Below, one piece after another: positions 44,029 to 55,335 of a DNA stretch of 64,000 bases. The stretch covers positions 1 through 64,000 of the forward strand of contig CAKSNE010000009.1 of assembly GCA_934476085.1 (NCBI GenBank). The letters run 5' to 3'. Under the pieces are notes generated by a model. That model did not search any database. It saw only the letters and a list, made by a program, of their open reading frames with translations, and was not told where the DNA came from. The translations under genes and the position numbers were made by a program. The DNA is from an uncultured Eubacteriales bacterium (GTDB lineage Bacteria > Bacillota > Clostridia > Oscillospirales > Acutalibacteraceae). The stretch's first letter is position 1. Every line of letters begins with the position of its first letter.

Positions 44029-45268
44029 TACTCGTATTGTAAAGAAAATTCCGCCATTAGAGGTGTTATCACCTGCGGGCGATTTAACAAGACTAAAGTC
44101 AGCGGTTGATTTTGGCGCTGATGCAGTATATTTTGCTGGAAAGCAGTTTGGTATGCGTTCTGCACCCGGCAATTTTACTTTTGAAGAATTAGAGCAAGGT
44201 ATAAAATATGCTCATGAGAATGATGCTCGTGCGTATATTACATTAAATACATTGCCTAGAAATAATGAAATTGCGGTAATTGATGATTTTATCAAAACTG
44301 CGGCAGAGCTTAATCCTGATGCGTTTATTATTACTGACTTATCGGCAATTGATAAGGTTACAAAATTAGCACCAAATGTTGAAGCACATATTTCTGTGCA
44401 AACAGGTATTGTTAATTATGAAACTGCTCGTTTTTATTATAATCTCGGTGCGAAAAGAATAGTTGTTGCAAGAGAGTTATCATTAGAAGAAATAGCGGAA
44501 ATCAGAGCAAAAACTCCAAAAGAACTTGAAATCGAAGCGTTTGTTCACGGAGCAATTTGTATGTCCGTTTCGGGCAGATGTTTGCTTTCTAACTATATGA
44601 CAGGGCGTGATTCTAATCATGGCGACTGTGCTCAGCCTTGCCGTTGGAATTATAGATTAGTTGAAGAAAAACGCCCCGGCGAATATATGCCTATTTATGA
44701 AGATGAACAGGGTACTTATATTTTAAATGCTAAAGATATGTGCTTGATTGAACATATACCTGAACTTTATAAAGCCGGCATTACAAGTTTAAAAATTGAA
44801 GGAAGAGCCAAAACTGAATATTATACCGCTGCGGTTACTAATGCTTACAGGCAAGCGGTGGACGGATTTATTAATTCGGGTTTTGATGAAAATTATAAAA
44901 TTTCTGACAGATGCAGGGAAGAAGTTTATAAAATTTCGCATAGAGATTATTCAACAGGCTTTTATTTTTCAAAACCTGACAGCACTCAAGGACAAGTTTA
45001 TGATAATGCCGGATATATTAGAGATTATGAGTTAATAGCTGTTGTGGTTGATTATAAGGACGGCTTGGCAACAGTTGCACAGAGAAATAAGTTTTATCCG
45101 GGTACTTATGATGTTTTAGAGCCCGGCCGTGGCAGCTTTGAAATTACTGTTGATAAGCTTTATGATAATGATATGAATGAATTAGAGTCTGCAAAATATG
45201 CAGCTGATATAGTTAAATTCCACTGCGAACCGCTTAAAAAGGGTTCGTTCATTAGAATAAAAAAGTAA
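44024..45268 (+). CDS. peptidase U32 family protein (YrrO/TrhP-like)
   Basis: Protein of about 414 aa with the U32 signature SGRCLLSNYMTGRD, followed by HGDCAQPCRWNY. It resembles YrrO/TrhP proteins needed for prephenate-dependent 5-hydroxyuridine formation in tRNA, rather than a proven peptidase. Start problem: the first canonical start is GTG 44063, which has no RBS and loses the conserved strand IPPLEVLSPAGD. ATT at 44024, 8 nt after GGAGGG (44010-44015), restores it and overlaps the mltG stop. The four conserved Cys region is intact. Confidence 0.85.
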   Translation: MNTRIVKKIPPLEVLSPAGDLTRLKSAVDFGADAVYFAGKQFGMRSAPGNFTFEELEQGIKYAHENDARAYITLNTLPRNNEIAVIDDFIKTAAELNPDAFIITDLSAIDKVTKLAPNVEAHISVQTGIVNYETARFYYNLGAKRIVVARELSLEEIAEIRAKTPKELEIEAFVHGAICMSVSGRCLLSNYMTGRDSNHGDCAQPCRWNYRLVEEKRPGEYMPIYEDEQGTYILNAKDMCLIEHIPELYKAGITSLKIEGRAKTEYYTAAVTNAYRQAVDGFINSGFDENYKISDRCREEVYKISHRDYSTGFYFSKPDSTQGQVYDNAGYIRDYELIAVVVDYKDGLATVAQRNKFYPGTYDVLEPGRGSFEITVDKLYDNDMNELESAKYAADIVKFHCEPLKKGSFIRIKK

Positions 45269-45273
45269 ATTAT

Positions 45274-45302
45274 TTGAAATTTTAATTGGAATATGTTATA
45301 AT
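45274..45302 (+). promoter_or_regulatory. promoter of the class A PBP gene
   Basis: TTGAAA (45274-45279), 17-bp spacer, TATAAT (45297-45302), 48 bp before the start. Confidence 0.75.
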
Positions 45303-45349
45303 ATTTATTATAATTTTTTCAATACATTTTAATTTGTGAGGTAGATGAA

Positions 45350-48034
45350 ATGCCGACAAGAAAAAATAATGATACATTTCTTGATAAGTTTTTAGGTGTT
45401 TTCGGTATCAGAAGACCGAAAAAGCATAAAAAAGTTGTTTCAAAAAGACGTGAAGAAAGACCTAGAAATGATGTTGAGATTAATCATGGCTTTGAAATTC
45501 CTTTGAATGATAACTATCAGATTATGTCTGATACAAATTCACCTGCACAACACAGAGCAAAGGGTATTCGTTCACAAAGCGAAGAAATTTCAAGCAATAG
45601 GAAAAAGGCTGTGAAAAATACCGATAGACAGCCTAAAAAGCCGAAAAAAGAGAAAAAAAGACATCCTGTTTTACATGCGTTGTTGTCAATTTTCTTGGTT
45701 ATTGTAATCACTTGTTGTATTGTTATAAGTGCAGCACTTGTTTATGTGTTTGTCTTTATTGATGATACTGTTGATGCTGATTTGTATAATTTAAAGCTTG
45801 AATATACATCTATTCTTTATGCAAAAGACTCTAAAGGAAAAGATGTTGAATTAAAGCGTCTTCACGGCGAGCAAAATCGACTTTGGGTTGATAATGATGA
45901 TATACCTGATAATGTTAGAAATGCATTTATTTCTTGCGAGGATAAGCGTTTTAGAGAACATTCGGGTACCGACTGGAAGCGTACCATTACTGCTGCGGCA
46001 AATGAAGTTTTGCATTTCCATTCAAAAGAGGGCGGTTCAACCATCACTCAGCAGTTAGTTAAAAATATTACAGGTGATAATCAACAAGATTATGCCCGTA
46101 AAATCCGTGAAATTATGCGTGCCAGATATTTAGAGCAGCATTATGATAAAGATACAATTCTTGATTGTTATTTAAATACCATTCACTTAGGTAATGGCGT
46201 TGACGGTGTTGAAGTTGCATCTAACTATTATTTTGATAAACACGTTTCGGATATTACATTAACTCAGGCTGCTTGTCTTGCGGCTATTACTAATAACCCA
46301 TCTCAAAATGAGCCTTATAAGTATCCTGAAACTAATAAAACCCGTAGAAATTGGGTTTTAAATGAAATGTATAAAAACGGATACATTTCAAAAGACGAAT
46401 GTGAAAAAGCTAAAAAGGCTGATTTAGGACTTAGAAAAAATCCATCAACAGTTTTATCAACTACAAAAACTGTTAAAGGAGAAGAATATAACTCTTACTT
46501 TGTTGATGCAGTTATTGATGATGTAATCGACGGATTAGTTGCTGAAAAAGGTTATACTAAAGAGTATGCCGCAAGCCAACTTTATAAAGGCGGTTATAAA
46601 ATCTACACAACTGTTGACCTTGATATGCAGGATAAACTTGAAGAAGTTTACGAAAATGATGATAACTTTATGAAAGTTTATACTAAGAGTGGTAAAAAGC
46701 CTCAATCTGCTATGACAATTATGGATTATAAAGGTAATGTTAAAGCCATTGTCGGTGGGCGTGGCAAAAAGAACGGTAACCGTGTATTAAACCGTGCTAC
46801 TCAATCGGCAAGACCGACAGGTTCTTCTATCAAACCTATTTCGGTTTACGCTCCGGCTATTGAATATAATACAATTACTTGGGGTTCTTCAATTGAAGAT
46901 AAGCCTATTGAAATTGTTGAAGACGGTCAAACAATTAAATGGCCTAAAAACTATGATAATACTTATTCCGGCGGAAAAACTTCGGTTTTAAGAGCTTTAC
47001 AAAAATCTTTAAATACAGTTCCTGTTAGAATTTTGCAAGACTTGACAATTGATACTTCTTATAAATTTGTTACTGAAAAATTGGGACTTAAACATTTTGT
47101 TTCAGAATCAAAAGACGGTAATACAGATAAGAATATGTCATCATTAGCACTTGGTGGTTCTGTTCACGGTGCTACAACGCTTGAAATGGCAGCAGCTTTT
47201 TCGACTTTTGGTAATGGCGGTATTTACTATACACCGAGAACTTATACTAAGGTTTTAGACCAAAACAATGAGGTTGTTATTGATAACACTAATAATCAAC
47301 AAAGAGCTATGTCTGAAGGTACTGCTAATATTATGTGTAAAATGCTTCAAACAGTAGCTACCAGCGGTACAGGTACTGCGGCACAATTTGGCGATTGGCA
47401 GATTATGTGTAAAACAGGTACTACAAGTAACTATAAAGACCGTTGGTTTGTCGGTGGTACACCTTACTATATGGCAGCTTGTTGGTTTGGTCTTGATGAT
47501 CCTGAAGAAATGAAGGGTATGTATATGAACCCTGCAATTATTCTTTGGAAGGCTGCTATGAGTTCAATTCATAAGGATTTAGATGAAAAAGAATTTGATA
47601 CTTCTGATAAAGTAGAATATCGGAGATATTGTACAACTAGCGGACTTTGTGCAAGAACCGGTTGTCCTTCTACTGCTTATGGTTATTTTAAATCTTCTTA
47701 CACTCCGTTCTGTAATTATCATGGTGGTGCTGAAACGGGTGTTTCCGAAGAAAAAGATTATCACAATTATTATAACAGTGATAGCAACAATAGTTCTAAA
47801 ACAACAACTAAAACAAAGAAAACCGAGTCAACTTCTGCTGCTCAGTCTTCAACTCAGGCGACAGATAGTTCACAACAATCTACTCAGGCTGACCAAACGA
47901 ATGGCGGCGAAGAGCATAAAACAGAAGCTCCTGAATCCACAACGGCTAAACCTACTAAAAAAACTAAGGCAGTTGCGACTAAAAAACAAATTGCTTCAAC
48001 TAAAAAGCCAAAGGCTACCAAAAAAGCAGGTTAA
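45350..48034 (+). CDS. class A penicillin-binding protein (PBP1a-like)
   Basis: Bifunctional peptidoglycan synthase of 894 aa. A basic cytoplasmic region (1-108) and membrane helix (about 110-137) precede the GT51 glycosyltransferase (EDKRFREHSGTDW, GGSTITQQLVKN, near 185-350). The transpeptidase follows (about 470-760) with catalytic SSIK in PTGSSIKPISVY, SLN, and KTGTTSNYKD. The last 110 residues are a Ser/Thr/Lys-rich low-complexity tail, presumably in the wall. RBS GAGGT. Monocistronic. Confidence 0.95.
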   Translation: MPTRKNNDTFLDKFLGVFGIRRPKKHKKVVSKRREERPRNDVEINHGFEIPLNDNYQIMSDTNSPAQHRAKGIRSQSEEISSNRKKAVKNTDRQPKKPKKEKKRHPVLHALLSIFLVIVITCCIVISAALVYVFVFIDDTVDADLYNLKLEYTSILYAKDSKGKDVELKRLHGEQNRLWVDNDDIPDNVRNAFISCEDKRFREHSGTDWKRTITAAANEVLHFHSKEGGSTITQQLVKNITGDNQQDYARKIREIMRARYLEQHYDKDTILDCYLNTIHLGNGVDGVEVASNYYFDKHVSDITLTQAACLAAITNNPSQNEPYKYPETNKTRRNWVLNEMYKNGYISKDECEKAKKADLGLRKNPSTVLSTTKTVKGEEYNSYFVDAVIDDVIDGLVAEKGYTKEYAASQLYKGGYKIYTTVDLDMQDKLEEVYENDDNFMKVYTKSGKKPQSAMTIMDYKGNVKAIVGGRGKKNGNRVLNRATQSARPTGSSIKPISVYAPAIEYNTITWGSSIEDKPIEIVEDGQTIKWPKNYDNTYSGGKTSVLRALQKSLNTVPVRILQDLTIDTSYKFVTEKLGLKHFVSESKDGNTDKNMSSLALGGSVHGATTLEMAAAFSTFGNGGIYYTPRTYTKVLDQNNEVVIDNTNNQQRAMSEGTANIMCKMLQTVATSGTGTAAQFGDWQIMCKTGTTSNYKDRWFVGGTPYYMAACWFGLDDPEEMKGMYMNPAIILWKAAMSSIHKDLDEKEFDTSDKVEYRRYCTTSGLCARTGCPSTAYGYFKSSYTPFCNYHGGAETGVSEEKDYHNYYNSDSNNSSKTTTKTKKTESTSAAQSSTQATDSSQQSTQADQTNGGEEHKTEAPESTTAKPTKKTKAVATKKQIASTKKPKATKKAG

Positions 48035-48043
48035 TAAGAATAA

Positions 48044-48076
48044 AAAATCTCTGTTTTTAAACAGAGATTTTTTTAA
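48044..48076 (+). terminator. terminator of the PBP gene
   Basis: AAAAATCTCTGTTT pairs with AAACAGAGATTTTTTT. Confidence 0.9.
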
Positions 48077-48188
48077 TGTGACTGAGTATATTATCATAAT
48101 ATTTATTGTAATTCAACCCCATTTTTAAAAATATTTAAAAACCGTTATTATTTATAAAAAAATTATTTATATTTGTGCAATATACCCG

Positions 48189-48216
48189 TTGACTTATTAA
48201 ATAGCTAGAGTATAAT
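48189..48216 (+). promoter_or_regulatory. promoter of the first MATE gene
   Basis: TTGACT (48189-48194), 16-bp spacer, TATAAT (48211-48216). Confidence 0.7.
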
Positions 48217-48264
48217 ATACAGGAATTTTAAAGTTGCTTTTTAAGCTGTATGGGGGAAATTACT

Positions 48265-49611
48265 ATGGTAAAAGATTTAACTGTAGGAAAACCGCTTAAT
48301 AAAATTTTCTCAATTTTTATGCCAATGATGTTTACAACGATTTTTCAACAGTTGTATAACATTACTGATACAATGATTGTGGGAAAATTTATTTCTAAAG
48401 ATGCTCTTGCGGCAGTTGGTTCAACAGGAAACTTGAATTGGTTATTGATTTCTTTTATTATTGGATTTGCCTCGGCTGAAAGCGTTTTAGTTTCGGTTGA
48501 ATTTGGCAGGCGTGATTTTAAGAGAATGAAAATCTGCATTGCTAACGGTATCTATGTTGTTTCGGTTGTGGGTATATTAATAACTGTATTGTCAGCAGTT
48601 CTTTGTAAAACGTTTCTTAATATTATGAATACCCCTAAAGATATTTTTGATGACGCATATACTTACTTTTTTATAGTAATTTTAGGTTTTCCTCTTTCTG
48701 TCGGTAGCAACTATATTGCTTCGGTAATGCGTTCGGTAGGCAATAGTAAATATCCTATGATAATAGGAATTATTTCAACTTTCGTTAACATAGGCCTTGA
48801 TTTAATGTTTGTAATTTGGTTTAATTTGGGTGTTTTTGGTGTTGCATTTGCAACATTTATAGCTCAAATTTCAAATGTTGTGATTTATGTTTTAGTTTAT
48901 ATAAAATCTTTCCCTGAATTGTCTTTGTCAAAAGAAAACTTTAAGCCTGATAGAAAAGCGATTACAAAAACAATTACGCTCGGACTTCCAATGGGGCTTC
49001 AATCCAGTATAACAATGCTTGGTTGCACACTTATTCAAAGTGCAGTAAACTCGCTCGGAACTGTTTATGTTGCTGCATTTACTACGGCGGTAAAAATAGA
49101 AAATTTACTTACAACTCCAATTCAAAGCTTTACTTCGGCAACGGTTCCATTTATCGCTCAAAACTTCGGAGCACAAAAGTTTGAAAGAATAAAAAAATCC
49201 TTAAAACAGATTTTTGCGATATGCGTTTCTTATGGCGTTATAATAGGAACTGTAATCTTCTTATTTGGCGGTAAAATAGCTTTAATGTATATTAATTCAA
49301 ATGAAACCGAAACGCTTGAATTAATTACTTATTATGCAACTTTAACAGGTCCGCTTTATACACTCTTATGTGTGCTTTATGCTATTAGAAATTATATTCA
49401 GGCACTTGGTTATTCACTTTTTACAGCACTGGGTGGTGTTGTTGAGTTGTTGACAAGAGCATTTGTATCATTTTTCTTGATTTCTCAGCTGGGTTTTGCA
49501 ATAATTTGTTTATCAAATCCTTTGAGTTGGATTTTTACAGATTTATTCTTAATTATCAGCTATCTAGTATATATAAAGAAAAAAGCTTTTACTTTAAACA
49601 AATTAAATTAA
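48265..49611 (+). CDS. MATE family efflux transporter
   Basis: Twelve-helix cation-coupled multidrug/toxin exporter of 448 aa. N-terminal KPLNKIFSIFMPMMFTTIFQ and the internal repeat (KTITLGLPMGLQSSITMLG) mark the two MatE halves. It resembles the NorM/DinF-like clade of Clostridia. ATG at 48265 lies 6 nt after GGGGGAA; the ATG at 48250 overlaps that RBS. Own promoter and terminator; the substrate is unknown. Confidence 0.9.
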   Translation: MVKDLTVGKPLNKIFSIFMPMMFTTIFQQLYNITDTMIVGKFISKDALAAVGSTGNLNWLLISFIIGFASAESVLVSVEFGRRDFKRMKICIANGIYVVSVVGILITVLSAVLCKTFLNIMNTPKDIFDDAYTYFFIVILGFPLSVGSNYIASVMRSVGNSKYPMIIGIISTFVNIGLDLMFVIWFNLGVFGVAFATFIAQISNVVIYVLVYIKSFPELSLSKENFKPDRKAITKTITLGLPMGLQSSITMLGCTLIQSAVNSLGTVYVAAFTTAVKIENLLTTPIQSFTSATVPFIAQNFGAQKFERIKKSLKQIFAICVSYGVIIGTVIFLFGGKIALMYINSNETETLELITYYATLTGPLYTLLCVLYAIRNYIQALGYSLFTALGGVVELLTRAFVSFFLISQLGFAIICLSNPLSWIFTDLFLIISYLVYIKKKAFTLNKLN

Positions 49612-49623
49612 ATGCTTATAAAA

Positions 49624-49656
49624 AGAAAAAAGACACCGAAAAGGTGTCTTTTTTCT
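49624..49656 (+). terminator. terminator of the first MATE gene
   Basis: AAAAAAGACACC pairs with GGTGTCTTTTTT across a short GAAAA loop. Confidence 0.9.
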
Positions 49657-49670
49657 TTCAAAGGGGAAAT

Positions 49671-49790
49671 ATGAAAAAGTACATGTTTGTACGGAGTCAG
49701 CTTGTCTGCTTCACCGACCGGGGGAATCAAGTCCGGTCGGCAAACAGTTGCAAGTTTTAATATTTTTAGGGGGAATATTTATCTTGCAAC
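49671..49790 (+). other. unexplained structured segment with a possible 29-codon ORF
   Basis: Directly after the MATE terminator. AAAGGGGAAAT precedes an ATG at 49671 opening a 29-residue frame (MKKYMFVRSQLVCF then TDRGNQVRSANSCKF, stop at 49760). The same stretch folds strongly: CCGACCGG (49714-49721) with CCGGTCGG (49733-49740), and GTTGCAAG (49747-49754) with CTTGCAAC (49783-49790). Each loop carries GGGGGAAT (49720 and 49769). It could be an sRNA, a leader or a peptide gene. The AT-rich stretch 49791-49900 shows nothing I recognise. Confidence 0.4.
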
Positions 49791-49904
49791 TATATAATAA
49801 CAAATAGATATTAACAAATCTTGAACGCCTTTTGAAAGTTGTATTAAAGATGTATTAATAATTTTGAGTTTAAAATTACTATTTTGTCGAATAAATTTTG
49901 AAAA

Positions 49905-49934
49905 CAAAAAAAGCCGACAATGCTTGTCGACTTA
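49905..49934 (-). terminator. terminator of 6S RNA
   Basis: AAGCCGACAA pairs with TTGTCGACTT (near-perfect), followed on the minus strand by TTTTTTTG. Confidence 0.8.
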
Positions 49935-49939
49935 AAAAA

Positions 49940-50136
49940 TGCCCGCCCTGCCGTAGCAGTCTGGTATTAGATATAACCTGAACAAAAAGTCAGGTGGGTG
50001 CCAGCCGAATGGTTTATGCGCTTCCAACGTCCCGTGTAAAACGGGGAGGCCTGCAGATCCGGCCATTCGAGTCAAAGCTCCCTATAAATAAGTGTAGGGT
50101 TATAGTAACCAAACTGTGAGCGCACAGGGCAGGAAG
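49940..50136 (-). ncRNA. ssrS: 6S RNA
   Basis: The minus-strand RNA forms a long rod. The closing stem CCTGCCCTG pairs with CAGGGCGGG; next CAGTTTGGT pairs with ACCAGACTG. A central bubble carries the small hairpin CCTGA...TCAGG. The 3' side order CACCTGA, TCAGGT, GACTGCTACGGCAG parallels the E. coli 6S 3' side. Length about 197 nt. 6S RNA binds the vegetative RNA polymerase holoenzyme in stationary phase. It lies 12 bp downstream of the DUF1292 gene and ends at its own terminator. Confidence 0.82.
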
Positions 50137-50148
50137 AAAACTCAAAAA

Positions 50149-50445
50149 TTATTCTTCTTCAATATCGTAAAAATCTTCTAATCTGTTTACAAAAGCGTCG
50201 GCAACTGTTTCGTATTCGTCGTCATCTTCAATGTCGACAAAATAGCTTTCGTCACCTTCTTCAACGGCTTTCATAACAACAAGAGTTCCGTCATCTTCTT
50301 CACTAGGAGTTCCATCTTCGTTGCAAGGAGTAAGAGCAACGTATTTATTATCTCCATCTTCAAAAGCGTCTAAAACTTCAAAGTTATATTTATTACCTTC
50401 ATCGTCGGTAAGTTCGATCAAATCAGGTGTGTATTCTTCGTTCAT
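50149..50445 (-). CDS. DUF1292 family protein (YrzB-like)
   Basis: Very acidic protein of 98 aa of the DUF1292 family (YrzB of Bacillus): LTDDEGNKYNFEVLDAFE, then NKYVALTPCNEDG and a Glu/Asp tail. It is usually found next to ruvX or mltG. The function is unknown. AAGGAG lies 8 nt before ATG. Here it stands alone just upstream of 6S RNA on the same strand. Confidence 0.88.
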   Translation of the reverse strand: MNEEYTPDLIELTDDEGNKYNFEVLDAFEDGDNKYVALTPCNEDGTPSEEDDGTLVVMKAVEEGDESYFVDIEDDDEYETVADAFVNRLEDFYDIEEE

Positions 50446-50590
50446 TTACATTCTCCTTAAATTTAGTATATTCATATTTTACTATGAATATTATAATTAG
50501 TCAATGATTTTTTATTGATTTATTTGTTAATTTAATGTATTATATATATTGCAACTATTTTTAATAATTATTTATAAAGGAAGATTAATT

Positions 50591-51703
50591 TTGAATTTTG
50601 TAGCACCTTGTTTATTTGGACTAGAAGGAATTGTAGCAGATGAATTGCGTAGAATGGACGCTGAAAATGTTGTTGCTGAAAACGGAAGAGTTTTGTTTTC
50701 AGGTAAAGATAATATTCTTGCCCGTGCGAATATAAACCTTAGAACTGCCGAGCGTGTTTTAATATTGGTAGGTAAATTTAAAGCAAAGAATTTTACCGAA
50801 CTTTTTGAAAATGTTAAAAACTTGCCTTTTGAAAATTTTATAGGTAAAAACGACGCTTTCCCTGTAAAAGGCTGGTCGTTGCAGTCTGCATTACATTCTA
50901 TACCTGATTGTCAAAAGATTATTAAAAAGGCTATCGTTGAAAGATTAAAATTAAAATACTCAATCGGGTGGTTTGAAGAAACAGGGAAGAAGTATCAAAT
51001 TCAGTTTTCAATCCTTAAAGATGAAGTTTCAATTATGATTGACACTTCCGGTGAAGGACTTCATAAAAGGGGATACCGAGCAAACGCAAATGAAGCACCT
51101 ATTAAAGAAACTTTAGCCGCCGCATTTTGCTCTCTTGCAAGAATTTATCCTGATACAAGACTTTTTGATCCGTTTTGCGGTTCGGGTACAATTTTAATTG
51201 AAGCGGCATTAATTGCAAATAATATTGCACCTGGACTTAAACGAGGTTTTGTTTCAGAAGGTTTTGACTTTTTAGACCAATCTGCTTTTAGGGTAGAGCG
51301 TGAACGTGCGTTAGATTTAATTTCAAGAACATCTGATTTTCACGCTTTCGGCTCGGATATTGACGGCTTATCTCTTGAAATAGCAGAGAAAAACGCTGAA
51401 AAAGCGGGCGTTTCAAGCAATATTTCATTCTCAAAAGCTGATATAAAAGATTTTTCACTTGATGAAAACCGTGCATTGATTATTACTAATCCGCCTTACG
51501 GCGAACGCTTGCTTGATATTAGACAGGCAGAACAATTATATAAAATTATGGGCGAAAAATTCATAAAAGAAAGGGGCAAAAAATATTATATTATTACTCC
51601 GGATGAACAGTTTGAAAAAATCTTCGGAAGAGAAGCTGATAAGAGAAGAAAACTTTATAACGGCAATATAAAATGTCAGTTGTATATGTATTTTAAAGCT
51701 TGA
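50591..51703 (+). CDS. THUMP-domain class I RNA methyltransferase (RlmL-N/YpsC-like)
   Basis: Enzyme of 370 aa: ferredoxin-like plus THUMP region (1-160) and a Rossmann methyltransferase (about 165-365) with SAM-binding FDPFCGSGTILIEAAL and the N6-guanine-type NPPYGERL motif. It matches the N-terminal half of E. coli RlmL and B. subtilis YpsC, predicted to make m2G in 23S rRNA. TTG at 50591 with AAAGGAAG upstream gives the family start MNFVAPCLFGLE; the frame is open to 50549. Confidence 0.9.
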   Translation: MNFVAPCLFGLEGIVADELRRMDAENVVAENGRVLFSGKDNILARANINLRTAERVLILVGKFKAKNFTELFENVKNLPFENFIGKNDAFPVKGWSLQSALHSIPDCQKIIKKAIVERLKLKYSIGWFEETGKKYQIQFSILKDEVSIMIDTSGEGLHKRGYRANANEAPIKETLAAAFCSLARIYPDTRLFDPFCGSGTILIEAALIANNIAPGLKRGFVSEGFDFLDQSAFRVERERALDLISRTSDFHAFGSDIDGLSLEIAEKNAEKAGVSSNISFSKADIKDFSLDENRALIITNPPYGERLLDIRQAEQLYKIMGEKFIKERGKKYYIITPDEQFEKIFGREADKRRKLYNGNIKCQLYMYFKA

Positions 51704-51790
51704 TTTATTGCCAAAACTAAGATAAATTATGAACAAATTATTAAACTTTGCCCTTTTCTGACCTTTTTTGAAAATTCTTTGATTTTGCTC

Positions 51791-51818
51791 TTGATTTTTT
51801 CAAAAAAAGTATTAAAAT
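51791..51818 (+). promoter_or_regulatory. putative promoter of groESL
   Basis: TTGATT (51791-51796), 16-bp spacer, TAAAAT (51813-51818). No CIRCE inverted repeat (TTAGCACTC type) is seen in the 160 bp before groES. Confidence 0.4.
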
Positions 51819-51847
51819 AATGGTAAAGCCTATGAAGGCAAATATAG

Positions 51848-52150
<303 letters not shown>

Positions 52151-52159
52151 GAGGATTAA

Positions 52160-53815
<1,656 letters not shown>

Positions 53816-53837
53816 TACCAACTATGTCTATAAAACT

Positions 53838-53877
53838 AAAAAATCTCGATTGAATTTTTCAATCGAGATTTTTTTAA
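53838..53877 (+). terminator. terminator of groESL
   Basis: AAAAATCTCGATTGAA pairs with TTCAATCGAGATTTTTTT. Confidence 0.92.
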
Positions 53878-53890
53878 TGTAAAAATTAAA

Positions 53891-55072
53891 TTATTTAATT
53901 GCGTTTTTGAGTTCTTCGGTTTTATCGGTTTTTTCCCAAGTGAACTCTGCTTCGTTTCTGCCAAAATGACCATAGTTACTTGTTTTTGAATAAATCGGTC
54001 TGCGTAAATTCAAGTCACGAATAATAGCGGCAGGGCGTAAGTCAAAAACTTTTGTAACTGCGTCTGCAATAGCAGTATCAGGGTATTTACCTGTTCCAAA
54101 TGTATCAACAGAAACAGAAACAGGTTTTGCAACGCCAATTGCATAAGCGAGTTGAATTTCACATTTATCAGCAAGTCCTGCGGCAACAATGTTTTTAGCC
54201 ACATATCTTGCCATATAAGCGGCTGAACGGTCAACTTTTGTTGGGTCTTTACCGGAAAAAGCACCGCCGCCGTGACGAGCGTAACCGCCGTAAGTATCAA
54301 CAATAATTTTTCTGCCTGTAAGACCTGTATCGCCTTGTGGTCCGCCGATAACAAATCTGCCTGTTGGATTAATGAAGTATTTAGTATTTTCATCAGCAAG
54401 GTTTTGCGGAATGATTTTATCAATAACTTCTGCTTTAATATCTTTTCTTAAAGTTTCAATATCAACATCATCTGTGTGTTGAGTAGAAACAACAACTGCG
54501 TCAATTCTTACAGGTTTGTTGTTTTCGTCATATTCAACAGTAACTTGTGTTTTGCCGTCAGGGCAAAGATAATCTAAAGTGCCGTCTTTTCTGACTTCGG
54601 TAAGTTTAAGAGCGAGCTTATGAGCATAGTCAGCCGCAATTGGCATATAGTTTTCGGTATCGTTGCAAGCATAACCGAACATCAAACCTTGGTCGCCTGC
54701 ACCAAACTGGTTAAGCTCATCTTTTTCTCCGCCTTTTAACTCATAAGAATTATCAACACCGAGTGCAATATCAGGGGATTGTTTATCAAGTGAAACATTA
54801 ACTGCGCAAGTGTTTCCGTTGAATCCTGCTTTTTCGCTGTCGTAACCGATTTTTACAAGTGTTTTTCTAACAACAGACGGAATATCAACCTGTGCATTAG
54901 TTGTAATTTCGCCCATAACATTGATAACGCCTGTTGTAGCAAATGTTTCGCAAGCAACTCGTGAATATGGGTCTTGTTCAATCATTGCATCGAGAATAGC
55001 GTCAGAAATACCATCACAAACTTTGTCGGGATGTCCTTCTGTTACTGATTCTGAAGTAAATAATTTTTTCAT
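53891..55072 (-). CDS. metK: S-adenosylmethionine synthase
   Basis: MetK (393 aa) makes SAM from methionine and ATP. Signature blocks are [30 protein letters not shown] (methionine loop) and [19 protein letters not shown]. The frame is open into the leader to 55159, but ATG at 55072 with AAAGGAAA upstream is the family start. A SAM-I riboswitch and terminator precede it, so the product represses its own gene. Confidence 0.97.
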   Translation of the reverse strand: MKKLFTSESVTEGHPDKVCDGISDAILDAMIEQDPYSRVACETFATTGVINVMGEITTNAQVDIPSVVRKTLVKIGYDSEKAGFNGNTCAVNVSLDKQSPDIALGVDNSYELKGGEKDELNQFGAGDQGLMFGYACNDTENYMPIAADYAHKLALKLTEVRKDGTLDYLCPDGKTQVTVEYDENNKPVRIDAVVVSTQHTDDVDIETLRKDIKAEVIDKIIPQNLADENTKYFINPTGRFVIGGPQGDTGLTGRKIIVDTYGGYARHGGGAFSGKDPTKVDRSAAYMARYVAKNIVAAGLADKCEIQLAYAIGVAKPVSVSVDTFGTGKYPDTAIADAVTKVFDLRPAAIIRDLNLRRPIYSKTSNYGHFGRNEAEFTWEKTDKTEELKNAIK

Positions 55073-55121
55073 TGATTTTATGTTTCCTTTCGTTTTAAGA
55101 GATATTGATAAATTCTTAAAG

Positions 55122-55154
55122 AAAAAATCCGCAAGTAGCAAATCTACCTGCGGA
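55122..55154 (-). terminator. expression-platform terminator of the SAM riboswitch
   Basis: Minus strand TCCGCAGGTAG pairs with CTACTTGCGGA, followed by TTTTTT. It lies between aptamer and metK. Confidence 0.88.
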
Positions 55155-55172
55155 GTCAAGGTTTTTGTTTTA

Positions 55173-55274
55173 CCTCATCTCGCAGAAGTTCTGCAGGACT
55201 TGGCACCTTAACCGTAAAATCGGTCAGGTTGCCGTGGTTTCAAAGGGCCATATCCCTCCACCACTCTTGATAAG
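55173..55274 (-). promoter_or_regulatory. SAM-I (S-box) riboswitch
   Basis: The minus-strand RNA carries CTTATCAAGAGTGGTGGAGG, GGCCCTTTGAAACCACGGC, then GGTGCCAAGTCC and TGCGAGATGAGG in S-box order. It controls metK by SAM-dependent termination. Confidence 0.96.
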
Positions 55275-55289
55275 GAATTTATCTTTTAT

Positions 55290-55318
55290 ATTATATATGA
55301 CTTATGCGCTTTTGTCAA
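55290..55318 (-). promoter_or_regulatory. consensus promoter of the SAM riboswitch-metK unit
   Basis: Minus strand TTGACA, 17-bp spacer, TATAAT, ending 16 bp before the aptamer. Confidence 0.9.
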
Positions 55319-55335
55319 TAGGATTATGCTATTTG

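Noticed and set aside
49506..49760. 84-codon plus-strand ORF across the MATE gene end
   Set aside because: It overlaps the MATE gene and its terminator; only the last 29 codons have an RBS.
55073..55159. N-terminal extension of MetK
   Set aside because: It runs through the SAM riboswitch terminator; the family start is at 55072.
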